From CATQHP01 sp965214915 (GTDB lineage: Bacteria > Acidobacteriota > Terriglobia > Bryobacterales > UBA6623), in contig CBDCCP010000003.1 of NCBI GenBank assembly GCA_965214915.1, positions 248,001 through 312,000 on the forward strand: 64,000 nt of DNA, written 5' to 3'. Below, one piece after another: positions 42,053 to 51,424 of this stretch. Within the stretch, counting starts at the first letter, position 1; every line of letters starts with the position of its first letter. Position numbers and translations under genes: made by a program. The notes under the pieces were generated by a model. The model was given only the letters and a program-made list of their open reading frames with translations. It was not told where the DNA came from and ran no database searches.

Positions 42053-43858
42053 GTGCGCCATTCGAAAACGACTCATGTCCAGCGCCCGCGCCGCGCTTGG
42101 ACGCTTGCGGCGGCCTTGCTCGGCGCATTGGCCGCATGCGCCCCGCAGCCGGCGGTCGACGCGTCGCGTCCGAACGTGATCGTTATTCTCACCGACGACC
42201 AAGGCTACGGAGACCTGTCGGTCCACGGCAACCCGATCCTGAAGACCCCCAACCTGGACCGGCTCCATGCCGAGAGCGTGCGGCTGACCGATTTCCATGT
42301 CGCGCCGGTCTGCACGCCGACCCGCGGTGAGTTGATGACCGGCCTGTACGCCCTGCGCAACAAGGCCGGCATGGTGCCGGCGGGGCGCAATCTGATGCGG
42401 CGCGACGTGCAGACCATGCCGGAAATTTTCGCCGCGAACGGATACTCCACCGGACTCTTCGGCAAGTGGCACCTCGGCGACACCTACCCGCATCGGCCCC
42501 TGGACCGCGGTTTCCAGAGCGCCGTATGGCACAAGGGGTGGGGGCTGGCCTCGGAGATCGAGTACGACAACGACTATCACTACACGCGCTACATAGACCA
42601 GGAAGAAATCCGCTATTCGGACCGTTTCTGCGCCAATCTCTGGTTCGACCAGGCGATGGAATGGATGGGCCGGCAGGCCGCAGCCGAGCGGCCGTTCTTC
42701 GCCTACCTCTCCTTGAACACTCCCCATTATCCGTTCGACGCCATCCCCCGCGATTTTTCGCTCTACCGGAACGCGGTCGAGGACCCCCTGGTGGCGCACT
42801 TCCTGGCCTTGATCCACAACATCGACGAAAACTTCGCGCGCCTCGACAACTGGCTGGCGGAGAAGGGCCTCAAAGACAATACGCTGCTCATCCTCATGAA
42901 CGACAACGGCACGGCCAACGGCGAAACGGTGTTCAATGCCGGCATGCGCGGCAAGAAGGGCAGCCCCTACGAAGGCGGGCACCGCGCCATCTGCTTCATC
43001 CGCTGGCCGGACGGCGGCTTGGGCGCGCCGCGCGACATCGGTTACGCGGCGCACGTTACGGACATCCTGCCCACCCTGGCCGACTTGGTCGGCTTCGACA
43101 ACTCGGACCTGCCCGAGTTCGACGGGGCGAGCCTGAAGCAAGTCCTGCAAGCGAACGACGCGAGCGGCCCGGACCGCAAGATCGTCGTGCAGTACGGCGG
43201 CCGCATTCGTCCGGCGAAATACGCCGAAAGCAGCGTGATCTGGAACCAATGGAGACTGGTCGGCGAAAGCGAGCTTTACGACATCGGCAAGGACCCCGGC
43301 CAACGGACCGACGTGGCGGACCGGCATCCTGAAGTCGTCAAGGCCATGCAAGAGCGCTATGAACAGTACTGGGCTTCGATCGCGGCGTCGATCGAGGAGG
43401 TCGAGCCGCTGATCGTGCGCGGCGACCCCGACGTTTTCACCGACCTGACGTCCAACAGTTGGATCGAGGTCGATTGCGACAACCGCACTCGCACGGCGGA
43501 GGCTTGCGGGCCGCCGCGCGGCGGCGTGTGGCAAGTCGAAGTGGAGCAAGACGGAGAGTATGCGCTCGCGTTGAGCCGCTGGCCGTTCCACTTGGAGCGC
43601 GACCTGACCGTGCAAGGCCCGCCTGCCACGATCGGCGGCAGAGCGATAGCCGTCGGCAAGGCGCTGCCGATCGCCTCGGCGCAATTGAGCGTGAACGGCG
43701 CGGCGCCCGTCAGCGAGCAATCCGCCGCGGGCGCCACTTCTATCGCTTTCAATATCCGGCTCAAGAGCGGACGCAACACGCTGCAAGGCTGGTTCCAAGA
43801 TCGTTCCGGCCGGGACTTGGCGGGCGCCTACTACGGCAGGATCCGCGCCGAACGCTGA
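42053..43858 (+). CDS. Sulfatase lipoprotein with extra C-terminal domain
   Basis: A 601-residue sulfatase. The start is a GTG at 42053 behind AAGGAGG (42038-42044). The lipobox ALLGALAAC anchors it to a membrane. Catalytic motifs: ILTDDQGYGDLSVHGNP, VCTPTRGELMTGLY (CxPxR formylglycine site), GKWHLGD, and LMNDNGTANGE in the metal site. Residues about 450-600 (GGVWQVEVEQDGEYALALSRW to LQGWFQDRSGRDLAGAYY) form a beta-rich, possibly carbohydrate-binding tail. It is an arylsulfatase A-like enzyme for sulfated glycans; the substrate is unknown. Confidence 0.92.
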   Translation: MRHSKTTHVQRPRRAWTLAAALLGALAACAPQPAVDASRPNVIVILTDDQGYGDLSVHGNPILKTPNLDRLHAESVRLTDFHVAPVCTPTRGELMTGLYALRNKAGMVPAGRNLMRRDVQTMPEIFAANGYSTGLFGKWHLGDTYPHRPLDRGFQSAVWHKGWGLASEIEYDNDYHYTRYIDQEEIRYSDRFCANLWFDQAMEWMGRQAAAERPFFAYLSLNTPHYPFDAIPRDFSLYRNAVEDPLVAHFLALIHNIDENFARLDNWLAEKGLKDNTLLILMNDNGTANGETVFNAGMRGKKGSPYEGGHRAICFIRWPDGGLGAPRDIGYAAHVTDILPTLADLVGFDNSDLPEFDGASLKQVLQANDASGPDRKIVVQYGGRIRPAKYAESSVIWNQWRLVGESELYDIGKDPGQRTDVADRHPEVVKAMQERYEQYWASIAASIEEVEPLIVRGDPDVFTDLTSNSWIEVDCDNRTRTAEACGPPRGGVWQVEVEQDGEYALALSRWPFHLERDLTVQGPPATIGGRAIAVGKALPIASAQLSVNGAAPVSEQSAAGATSIAFNIRLKSGRNTLQGWFQDRSGRDLAGAYYGRIRAER

Positions 43859-43996
43859 GGGCGGCCGGCGTAAGCGGACAGTTGGTTTGGGATAGTCGGT
43901 CTTTGGGTTTGCGGCGGGTTGCGGCGCTCGGTCGCTTTTGCGTGGCCCCGTTGAGCGGCCGCGCCACTGGAAACCGCCATGCGGCTCGGTTCTCTT

Positions 43997-44359
43997 TTAC
44001 CTTTTCAGACCGGCCAGGGCTGAGCGCAGAAAACCGTCGGGAAGCTTGTCGGCCGTGGAATACCGCGCCCGGCGATGGTCTCCGTTCATGTTGACCAGAC
44101 ACAGCGCGCCTCCATCCGAAGCGCAAAACAGCAGAACCGATCTTCCGCGCCCGTCTGGCGCGTCAATCGCGATCTCGCCGTCCGGCGTCGGATACGCCTC
44201 GAACCGGCGGGGAGCGATTGCGTACAGATCTTTCAACAGGCGCCCGGCGTTCGCCAGCGCAATATCGGCCGGCGGCGGGAATCCCTCTTCGCGCGCCTCG
44301 ATCTTCACTTCCTCAAGATCGCGCAAGGCTTCGTTCAGCAACGGATGCCGGCCTTCCAT
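43997..44359 (-). CDS. Unrecognised 120-aa protein, intact paralogue of cassette gene B
   Basis: Begins MEGRHPLLNEALRDLEEVKI and ends LRSALAGLKR, with a helical first half (EAREEGFPPPADIALANAGR) and a beta-rich second half (EAYPTPDGEIAIDAPDGRGR, SVLLFCASDGGALCLVN). The ATG has TAGGAGA eight bases ahead. It follows the RND permease by 12 bases and is likely expressed with the efflux operon, although genes A and C of the cassette are not present here. Function not assignable. Comparison with the copy at 40269 gives close to 80% identity by eye. Confidence 0.7.
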   Translation of the reverse strand: MEGRHPLLNEALRDLEEVKIEAREEGFPPPADIALANAGRLLKDLYAIAPRRFEAYPTPDGEIAIDAPDGRGRSVLLFCASDGGALCLVNMNGDHRRARYSTADKLPDGFLRSALAGLKR

Positions 44360-44371
44360 GAGACAAATCTC

Positions 44372-47300
44372 CTAATCCCCGGCCGCGCGCTGCCGCTGCA
44401 GCGCCGGCTCCGGCATGCCGGGCGCTTCAGCTTTGCGTCCGCCGTACAACCAGCGGAAGAACCCGCGGACATCCTCGAGAATCAGATAGCTCGCCGGCAC
44501 CAGCACCAGCGTGATCAGCGTCGCGAAGAGCACGCCGGAGGCCAGCGCGACCGCCATGGGAATCATGAACTGCGCTTGCAGGCTTTTCTCCAGGATCAAT
44601 GGCGTGACCCCGGCCGCGGTCGTCAGCGAAGTCAGCAGGATCGGCCGGAAACGCGCTACGCCGGCGGCGCGCACGGCTTCGCTCAGGGAACCGAAACGGC
44701 TCGCATAGGCATTGATGAAGTTCACCAGCACCAACCCGTCGTTGACCACCACGCCGGCCAGCGCGACCATGCCGCACATCGACAGGAAGCTCACGGGCAT
44801 GCCAAAAAGCAGGTGCCCCCAAATCGCGCCGACCATGCCGAAAGGCACCGCGCCCAGAACGATCAACGGCTGGATGTAGCTCTTCAAGGGAATCGCCAAC
44901 AGCGCGAACATGACGAACATCGCCGCTCCGAAGCCTTTATTCAGCCCCTCCATCGATTCGGCGAAGTCGGCTTCGTCCCCTTCGAAGCTGTAGCGGATAT
45001 CCGGGTACTGCGCCATGAGTTGCGGGAGGAAGCCCGTATCCAGACTCTCGATGACTTGGCCGCCCGTCACGATGGATTCATCGACTTCGGCTTGGACATT
45101 GATCGCGCGGTTGCGGTCGACGCGGGTGATCGTGGCGAATCCGCGCCCCATGCCGGCGGAGGCGACGGTGGAAAACGGCGCCTCGTCGCCGTTGGGCGTG
45201 CGGATGCGCATCCGCTCGAGATCTCCGAGCGAGCGGCGCGCCTGCTCCGGGTAGCGCACCATGACGCGGATATCGTCGCGGCCGCGCTGGATGCGCTGCG
45301 CCTCTTCGCCGAAGAACCCCTGCCGGACTTGGCGTCCGAGGTCCTGCAAGGTCAAGCCCAGCGCTTCGCCCCCGGAAGTGATGGCCAGCTTGATCTCGGG
45401 CTTGCCGCCGCGGAAAGAGTCGGTGATATCGACGACGCCCGGGTATTCGGCCAATTTCGCTTTGATCAGGCCGGCAACCTCCTGCACGCGGCCAAGATCG
45501 CGGCCGGTCAACTGGATGTCGATCGCCTTGCCCCCGCCGATCAGGTCCGAAGTGATGCTCAACTCCACCGCGCCGGGAACCTGGCCGACCTTGCGGCGCC
45601 AGCGCTCGGCGATCTCGGCCGCCGTGATGGTGCGGGTCTCCGACGGCGCCAGCTCGATATTGACCTCCCCCAGATGGGAGCCGGTATAACTTGCGCCGCC
45701 CGCCCCCGGGCCGCTCTGGACGATGCGGAAAGGGTGCTCGCCGACCGACGCCAGGATGTGCCTGAACTCGTCCCGCCCGCGCTCGGTCTTGAGCTCCTCG
45801 CGAAGCTCGGTCGCCGCGCGCTCGATCTGGGCGACGCCCGCGGCCGTGGTCTCGGCCGCCGCCTCCTGCGGCATGGTCAGAAAGGCGACCGTATTGTCGG
45901 ATTCGACTATCGGGAAAAGCACCAGCTTGACGATGCCGCCGCCGATCAGGCCGACGGTCACCAGCACCGCAGTCAGAGCCAGCGAGAGCGTCGCGTAGCG
46001 CCATTCGAGCGCCGCTTCGAGCGAAGGCCGGTAAACACGCTGAATGAACCACTCCAGGCCGTTGGAGAAGAAATCGAAGAATCCGTTCCAGACCCGAATC
46101 AGGATGTTCGGGTTCTCGCGTTTCTTTTTCTCGCGGTAATGCGCGAGGTGCGCCGGCAGGACGAGCTTCGACTCGACCAGCGAAAAGAACAACGTGGGCA
46201 GAACGATCAGCGGGAAGACGCGCATGATCTTGCCCATCATTCCCGACACGAAAAGCATCGGAGAAAAGGCGGCCATCGTCGTCAGCACGCCGAAAACGAC
46301 CGGAACGGCAACCTCCCGGGCGCCTCGAATCGCCGCGTTCAACCCTTCTTTTTCGCGCTCTTGGGTGGTGAAGATATTTTCGCCGACAACGATCGCGTCA
46401 TCGACCACGATGCCGAGCACGAGGATGAACGAAAACAGCGACATCATGTTGATCGACACGTCGAACACGGGCATCGCCGCCAGCGCGCCCGAGGAACGAG
46501 ATCGGGATGCCGATCGTGACCCAGAGGGCCAATCGCAGCCGCAAGAAAAGCGCCAGGAAAACGAACACCAACAGCAATCCGCCGACGGCGTTCTTGATCA
46601 GCAAGTTCATGCGGCCCCGCAGTATCCGGGCGTTGTCTTGCCAGGTCGTCAAGGTAATGCCGCTCGGCACCGACGAGCGGGCTTGCTCGACATAGCGGTA
46701 CACGGCGTCGGCGACTTCGATCGCGCTCTGATCGCCGACGCGGAACACCTGAACCATAACCGTCGGCTCGCCGTCCATTTTTGCGGACTGATCCGTATCC
46801 TCGAATCCGTCGACGACTTGCGCGACGTCGCGAAGGAGGATCTTGGTTCCGTCGGGGCGGGTGACCAGCGGCAACGTCTCGTACTCGAGTCCGGTGTACG
46901 CCTGTCCTTTGGTGCGCAAGAGAATTTCGCCGGTCTCGGTCTCGACCGAGCCTCCGGGCAAATCGACGGAGGAGCGGCGCACGGCGTTGGCCACGGCGTC
47001 GAATGTCAGCCCCCAGCGGCGCAGCGCCTCCTCCGAAACCTCGATCGAAATCTCGTAGGGCGGGGCGTTCGACAACTCGGCCTGCGATATTTCGGGCAGC
47101 GCGGTCAGATCGTCGCGCACTCGCTCTCCAAGGCGCTTGAGCGTCAGGCGGTCGGCATCGCCGGAAATCGAAATGTTGATCACTTGATACCGCGAGGTGA
47201 CCTCTTGCGTGACCGGGCGCTCGGTTTCTTCGGGAAAAGTGTCGATCGCATCGACGCGCGCCTTGATGTCTTCGAGCACTTCGCGGATGTCGTATTCCGG

Positions 47301-47591
47301 CAGGATTTCAATACGCACGCTCCCCCTGCCCTCATTGGCGGTCGAAGTCATCTTCTTGATGCCGTCGATGCCTTGAACGGCTTCCTCGATGCGCACGCAG
47401 ACCGCTTCTTCGACTTCTTCCGGCGCGGCGCCGCGGTAAACGACCTCGACCGTGACCATGTCGAGCGAGATTTCCGGAAAAACCTCTTTCTTGAGGTCGG
47501 TGAGCGTGATCGCCCCGGCAGCGACGATCACGAACATCGTCAAGTTGGCGACGACGGGATTGCGGGCGAACCAGGAGATGAGAGAATTCAT
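44372..47591 (-). pseudogene. RND efflux permease (HAE1/AcrB type), single-base frameshift
   Basis: The gene encodes about 1070 residues of an RND proton-driven pump: the N-terminal helix WFARNPVVANLTMFVIVAAG and first periplasmic loop, helices with LFSFILVLGIVVDDAIVVGENI, the second loop and the last helices (MCGMVALAGVVVNDGLVLVNFI). Two frames share it: 47591-46398 and 46474-44372. The break is at 46488-46490, where CTCGGGCGCGCTGGCG should read CTCGGCGCGCTGGCG to give FLGALAAMPVFDV; one extra G (C on the plus strand) explains it. So it is a recent mutation or a sequencing error, since both halves are otherwise well kept. It overlaps the adaptor gene by four bases. Confidence 0.88.
44379..44400. 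repeat. 22-bp block shared with 41051-41072
   Basis: Here it encodes, on the minus strand, the last residues of the RND permease (LQRQRAAG). See the partner copy for the comparison. Confidence 0.6.
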
Positions 47592-48769
47592 GACTGCTCG
47601 CTTTCCCCGACGCGGACTTTCATTCCGTTAACGGCGGCTTCGATATTCGAGACGCAGACCCGGTCGCCGGGTTCGAGTCCGCCGCGCACCAACGCCTGGT
47701 CGCGGTCGAGGCGGAAAATATCGACCTCGCGGAAGTAGAGGCGGTTTGTGCTATCGACGATCAAGACCCGGGAGTCGCCGCGCAGCGCCGTCCGCGGCAG
47801 CCGCACGACATTATGCACCCGGCGGCCGTCGATCTCTGCTTCGACGAACATGCCGACAGCCAACGGCGGCCGGCGCGCATCGCGTCCGGGAGCGTAGGGG
47901 TCTTCGACCTGGGCGATGGCGTTGACCATGCGCGTCGCCGGATCGATTTCGCCTTCGGTGCGCACGATGCGGCCGCGCCATTGGTGTTCGCGCCCGGCGA
48001 ACTGCGCGGTCAAAGTAACAGCCGGCCCGCGAGCGCTTTCGGCGCCGCCGCGGTAGGCCAGAGGCAGGTTGACAAACTCGAGCTCGGCATCGGGAATGGG
48101 CAGTTTCACTTCGGCGAGATCGACGGAATAGAGCGTCGCCGCCGGGGCGCCGCGCTGCACGAATTGACCGACGTCAACCTGCTTCGAGCGGACGCGGCCG
48201 GCGTACGGCGCGCGAACGACCGTCCGCTCGAGGTCGAACTTCGCCTGGTCCAAGGCTGCTTCGGCCGAGGCGAGCGCCGCCAGGGCTTCGGCGATCTGCG
48301 GCTCGCGCACGACGAGCGGATTCGGCTCCCCTTGGCCCAAAGCCTGCCACTCTTTGCGCGCCACTTCGGCTTCTTGACGCTCGGTCGCCAGACGCAATTT
48401 TGCTTGCGCAATGGCGGCATGGGCGCGGATGACCGCCAAGTCGTATTCGCGGGCTTCGATCTTGAGCAAGACCTCGCCTTCCTCGAAAAACCCGCCGGCG
48501 GCGAGCGAGGGCGAAACTTCCACAACGCGGCCGGCGACCTCGGGGACGAGCTGCGATTCGGTTCGCGGCGCCACCGTGCCCTCGGCGCGCACTTTCAAGG
48601 CGACCGTCTCCGGCTCGACTTCGATGACGCGAACCAGCAGCGGGGGAATCTCAACCGGTTTGGTTTCCGGCTCCTCGCGGGCCTCGATCATGGCCACGGT
48701 CGCAAAGACGCCGATGCCCAGCACGGCCAGCGGAAGAACAATCATCAGAATGCGGCGTAAAACTTGCAT
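47588..48769 (-). CDS. RND efflux periplasmic adaptor (membrane fusion protein)
   Basis: A 393-residue adaptor. N-terminal anchor ILMIVLPLAVLGIGVFATVA, lipoyl-like halves (VPEVAGRVVEVSPSLAAGGF; TVVRAPYAGRVRSKQVDVG), an alpha hairpin between them (residues 115-175), then beta-barrel and membrane-proximal domains ending with LEPGDRVCVSNIEAAVNGMK. It joins the RND permease to the outer-membrane factor encoded just upstream. The stop overlaps the permease start by four bases, and the preceding gene ends nine bases ahead. Confidence 0.92.
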   Translation of the reverse strand: MQVLRRILMIVLPLAVLGIGVFATVAMIEAREEPETKPVEIPPLLVRVIEVEPETVALKVRAEGTVAPRTESQLVPEVAGRVVEVSPSLAAGGFFEEGEVLLKIEAREYDLAVIRAHAAIAQAKLRLATERQEAEVARKEWQALGQGEPNPLVVREPQIAEALAALASAEAALDQAKFDLERTVVRAPYAGRVRSKQVDVGQFVQRGAPAATLYSVDLAEVKLPIPDAELEFVNLPLAYRGGAESARGPAVTLTAQFAGREHQWRGRIVRTEGEIDPATRMVNAIAQVEDPYAPGRDARRPPLAVGMFVEAEIDGRRVHNVVRLPRTALRGDSRVLIVDSTNRLYFREVDIFRLDRDQALVRGGLEPGDRVCVSNIEAAVNGMKVRVGESEQS

Positions 48770-48778
48770 GACAATCCG

Positions 48779-50221
48779 TTATTCGGCAGCAATATCCGCG
48801 CCGGACGCCGCTGCCGGAGGCGCCGCGGCGAATCCGCCGCCCAAGGCAAGGTGCAAATCGACTCGATTGTCGAGACGGGCGCGCCTGACGTTTAACAAGG
48901 CGCTCTCCGAATCGAGAGCCGTGCGTTGCGCGGAAAGCACGGTAATGATGTCGGACAGGCCCGCGCGGTAACGCTGCTCGGCCAGGTCGCGCGCGGCCAG
49001 AGCGTTGCGGGTCGCCGATTCGAGGGCTTGCTCCCGCTCGGCCAAGACCGATTCGGCGGCCAGGGCCGTTTCAACCTCGCGGTAGGCCGTAAGGATGCGG
49101 CTTTCGTAATTCGCCGCGGCTTCCATCGCCCGCGCCTCGTTCGCGCGCACGCCGGCTTTGAGCCGGCCGTTGTTGAAAACCGGCATGACTATGCTTGTGA
49201 CGTAGTTCCAAACCTGGACGTTGGGATTCACCAGATCGGCGAGTTTGTTGCTGGCCGTGCCCAGCCCCGAGGTCAAGGCGAAACTCGGGCGCAGCGCGGC
49301 CTGCGCCTCGACAATGCGGGCGTCCGCCGCCAGCAAAGCGCGCTCGGCGGCGATCAGGTCGGGTCTGCGGTGGACCAACTCGGACGGCAGCCCTGCCGGA
49401 ATCCGCCGCGGAACCTCAGGCAGGTCTTCCGCCAAGGCGTGCTCCCCCGCCGGGTATCGGCCCGCAAGCGTCTCCAACTGCCGCACGAAAGCGTCGCGCT
49501 GCTGTTCGCGCTGCTTCGCCAGCGCCTGCGCGCGGTCGATTTCGCTCAACGCCAAACGCAGATCGAGCGAAGGGCGGATGCCCGCGCGGTAACGAGCCCG
49601 CACGCGTTCGGCGGAAGTTTCGTAACTGGACAGGGACGCCTTGGCGATGCCGACTTGACGCTCGGCTTCGATTGCCGCGAACCAGGCTTTGGCCGTCTGA
49701 CCGGTCAGCGACAGCCGAGCGCCCGCGAGATCCGCCTGGCGGCTTTCCAGATTGGCCGCCGCGGCGAGCTTGCCGGCCTCGATGCGGCTCCAGACATCGG
49801 CCTCCCAAGCCAGATTCAACGACAATCCCGTGTTCGTGTTGGTAGCGCTCAGAACTTTGCCGGCAAGACCCGGAAAAGGCAATCCCACAAAATTCTGGCG
49901 CTGGCGGGAGCGGTTGACGCCCAGGCTCAGCTCGGGCAGACCGGCGGCGGAGGCGATGTGCGCCTCTTGGCGCGCCGCTTCGATGCGCGCCGCCGCGGCG
50001 CGGAGATCGGAATTCCTGGTCAACGCCTCGCCGATCGCGAGGTCGAGCCCGCGGTCGCCGAAATAGGCCCACCAGTCGGTGTCCGCGGCGGCCGCTTCGA
50101 CCGCAGCGCTCTTCCAGGCCCGCGGGGCCTCGACCGTGAACTGCCGCGCCGGACGCTGGATCGGTTTCGAGCATCCCAGGAAAAGAACGGCCGCGGCCGC
50201 CGGGATTGCGTAGGCTCTCAT
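48779..50221 (-). CDS. Outer-membrane efflux factor (OprM/NodT-type lipoprotein)
   Basis: A 480-residue outer-membrane factor. Lipoprotein signal MRAYAIPAAAAVLFLGC, then DTDWWAYFGDRGLDLAIGEA as in RND outer-membrane lipoproteins, and the duplicated TolC-type helical/beta repeat (ANLESRQADLAGARLSLTGQ; SELVHRRPDLIAAERALLAADARI). The start at 50221 overlaps the TetR stop by four bases; the frame open further upstream lies over the TetR gene and is not used. It forms the exit duct of this pump. Confidence 0.92.
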   Translation of the reverse strand: MRAYAIPAAAAVLFLGCSKPIQRPARQFTVEAPRAWKSAAVEAAAADTDWWAYFGDRGLDLAIGEALTRNSDLRAAAARIEAARQEAHIASAAGLPELSLGVNRSRQRQNFVGLPFPGLAGKVLSATNTNTGLSLNLAWEADVWSRIEAGKLAAAANLESRQADLAGARLSLTGQTAKAWFAAIEAERQVGIAKASLSSYETSAERVRARYRAGIRPSLDLRLALSEIDRAQALAKQREQQRDAFVRQLETLAGRYPAGEHALAEDLPEVPRRIPAGLPSELVHRRPDLIAAERALLAADARIVEAQAALRPSFALTSGLGTASNKLADLVNPNVQVWNYVTSIVMPVFNNGRLKAGVRANEARAMEAAANYESRILTAYREVETALAAESVLAEREQALESATRNALAARDLAEQRYRAGLSDIITVLSAQRTALDSESALLNVRRARLDNRVDLHLALGGGFAAAPPAAASGADIAAE

Positions 50222-50871
50222 CGAACTCCCCCGCCGGAGCCGTTCGACGCCGGGGCGTTCATTCCCGCGGAAGCAAAGCGCACCATGGCGTCGATTGTTT
50301 CCTCCACATGGGTGGGATCGCAAAGTCCATGAGTCCAGCGGCGAATGCGGTCGCTGTCCATCATCGTATGCACCATCGCGCCGACCGCGAAGTGGACCCG
50401 CCAGCGCAGTTCCTTTTCGGGCAGGTGCGGCGCCGCGCGCTTGAACGCGCGGTCCATGCGCTGCACAAGCTCGGCGAACTCTTCCTCGAATACGGCTTCG
50501 AGGTAATCCGCCGGTTCGGCGTAAAAACGGCCGCAGAGGCGCATGAACCGCCGCCCCCGCCGCGGATCTTGCGACAGTTGAATCGCCGGCGCAAACATCG
50601 CGTAAAGGATGCGCTCGACCCTCAACGGCCCATCGCCGGCCTCGCTCTCGGCCGCGTCGAGCAGGGCGATCCTTTCGCGGTTGACCGCGGCGATGCGGCG
50701 CACGAACACGGCCTTGACCAAGGCCTCTTTCGAGCCGAAATGATAGTGGACGGACGCCAGGTTGACGGCGGCCGCCTGCGTGATAGCGCGCAGAGATACG
50801 CCGTCGATGCCTTGCTCGGCAAGGAGATCCTCGGCTGTGTCGAGAATTTGCTCTTTGGTAGCGGCGGCCAT
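50218..50871 (-). CDS. TetR/AcrR-family repressor of the efflux operon
   Basis: A 217-residue regulator. The N-terminal helix-turn-helix spans residues 8-52 (ILDTAEDLLAEQGIDGVSLR, AITQAAAVNLASVHYHFGSK), and the rest is a ligand-binding helical domain. It is the first gene of the operon TetR-OMF-adaptor-RND, all overlapping or nearly so. A palindrome directly upstream, next to the -10 box, is a likely operator, so it should repress its own operon until a pump substrate or similar ligand binds. Confidence 0.92.
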   Translation of the reverse strand: MAAATKEQILDTAEDLLAEQGIDGVSLRAITQAAAVNLASVHYHFGSKEALVKAVFVRRIAAVNRERIALLDAAESEAGDGPLRVERILYAMFAPAIQLSQDPRRGRRFMRLCGRFYAEPADYLEAVFEEEFAELVQRMDRAFKRAAPHLPEKELRWRVHFAVGAMVHTMMDSDRIRRWTHGLCDPTHVEETIDAMVRFASAGMNAPASNGSGGGVR

Positions 50872-50886
50872 CGGAGTCGATCTCAG

Positions 50887-50902
50887 TCAAACGTATGTTT
50901 GA
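50887..50902. promoter_or_regulatory. TetR-type operator palindrome
   Basis: TCAAACGTATGTTTGA is a perfect 16-bp palindrome 16 bases upstream of the TetR start and immediately downstream of the -10 box, covering the likely transcription start. Confidence 0.65.
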
Positions 50903-50931
50903 ATTTTATGCCCGAAACCGGAAAAGGTCAA
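50903..50931 (-). promoter_or_regulatory. Promoter of the TetR-RND efflux operon
   Basis: On the minus strand TTGACC (50931-50926), a 17-base spacer and TAAAAT (50908-50903) form a good sigma70-type promoter in front of the operator and TetR gene. Confidence 0.65.
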
Positions 50932-51053
50932 GCTTGGAAGTAAAAAAAGTAAAAACTGCGCGAGCGGTTCCGTTGCCTTCGTTTGAGTAAAATAGAATCT
51001 GCAAGTTGCTCCCTTCCCATTCAAACTCTCAAAGGAGACATGGAGGTACTCAC

Positions 51054-51416
51054 ATGATTCGAATTTTGCTCATGATTCCGCTGATTTGCTTCGCCTTCGG
51101 TTGCGACGGCGCGCCTGAAGAGATGGCCGAAGAACCGGCGGCGGAAGCGTCCGCCGCGACAAGCGCCATGACCTACGTGGGCTGGCTGGCCGACGCGAAG
51201 TGCGCGAATGCAGGCAAGGCGGCGACCGACGATCACGCCGGCTGCGCGCAGAAGTGCATTGAGGGCGGCGAGGCCATCGTGCTCGTGGCCGAAGAAGGCG
51301 GCAAGGTTTATATGCTTGACGACCAGGAAGCCGCGAAGCCCCATGCAGGGCATAAGGTGACCGTGGCCGGCATGCTCGACGGCGATACCATTGCTGTCGA
51401 GTCGATCTCGATGTAG
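51054..51416 (+). CDS. Small lipoprotein, DUF5818-like
   Basis: A 120-residue lipoprotein (lipobox ICFAFGC, Cys at 17). After an Ala/Glu-rich linker the domain reads YVGWLADAKCANAGKAATDD, HAGCAQKCIEGG, KVYMLDDQEAAKPHAGHKVT and VAGMLDGDTIAVESI, with three conserved-looking Cys. This resembles small acidobacterial secreted domains (DUF5818), assigned from memory of the pattern only. GGAGGT sits six bases before the ATG. It lies divergent from TetR and convergent with lpdA. No function known. Confidence 0.75.
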   Translation: MIRILLMIPLICFAFGCDGAPEEMAEEPAAEASAATSAMTYVGWLADAKCANAGKAATDDHAGCAQKCIEGGEAIVLVAEEGGKVYMLDDQEAAKPHAGHKVTVAGMLDGDTIAVESISM

Positions 51417-51424
51417 CGTAGCCG

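Noticed and set aside
44075..46519. 814-residue frame opposite the RND gene
   Set aside because: His/Arg/Gln-rich shadow of the permease; the minus-strand frames match RND helices.
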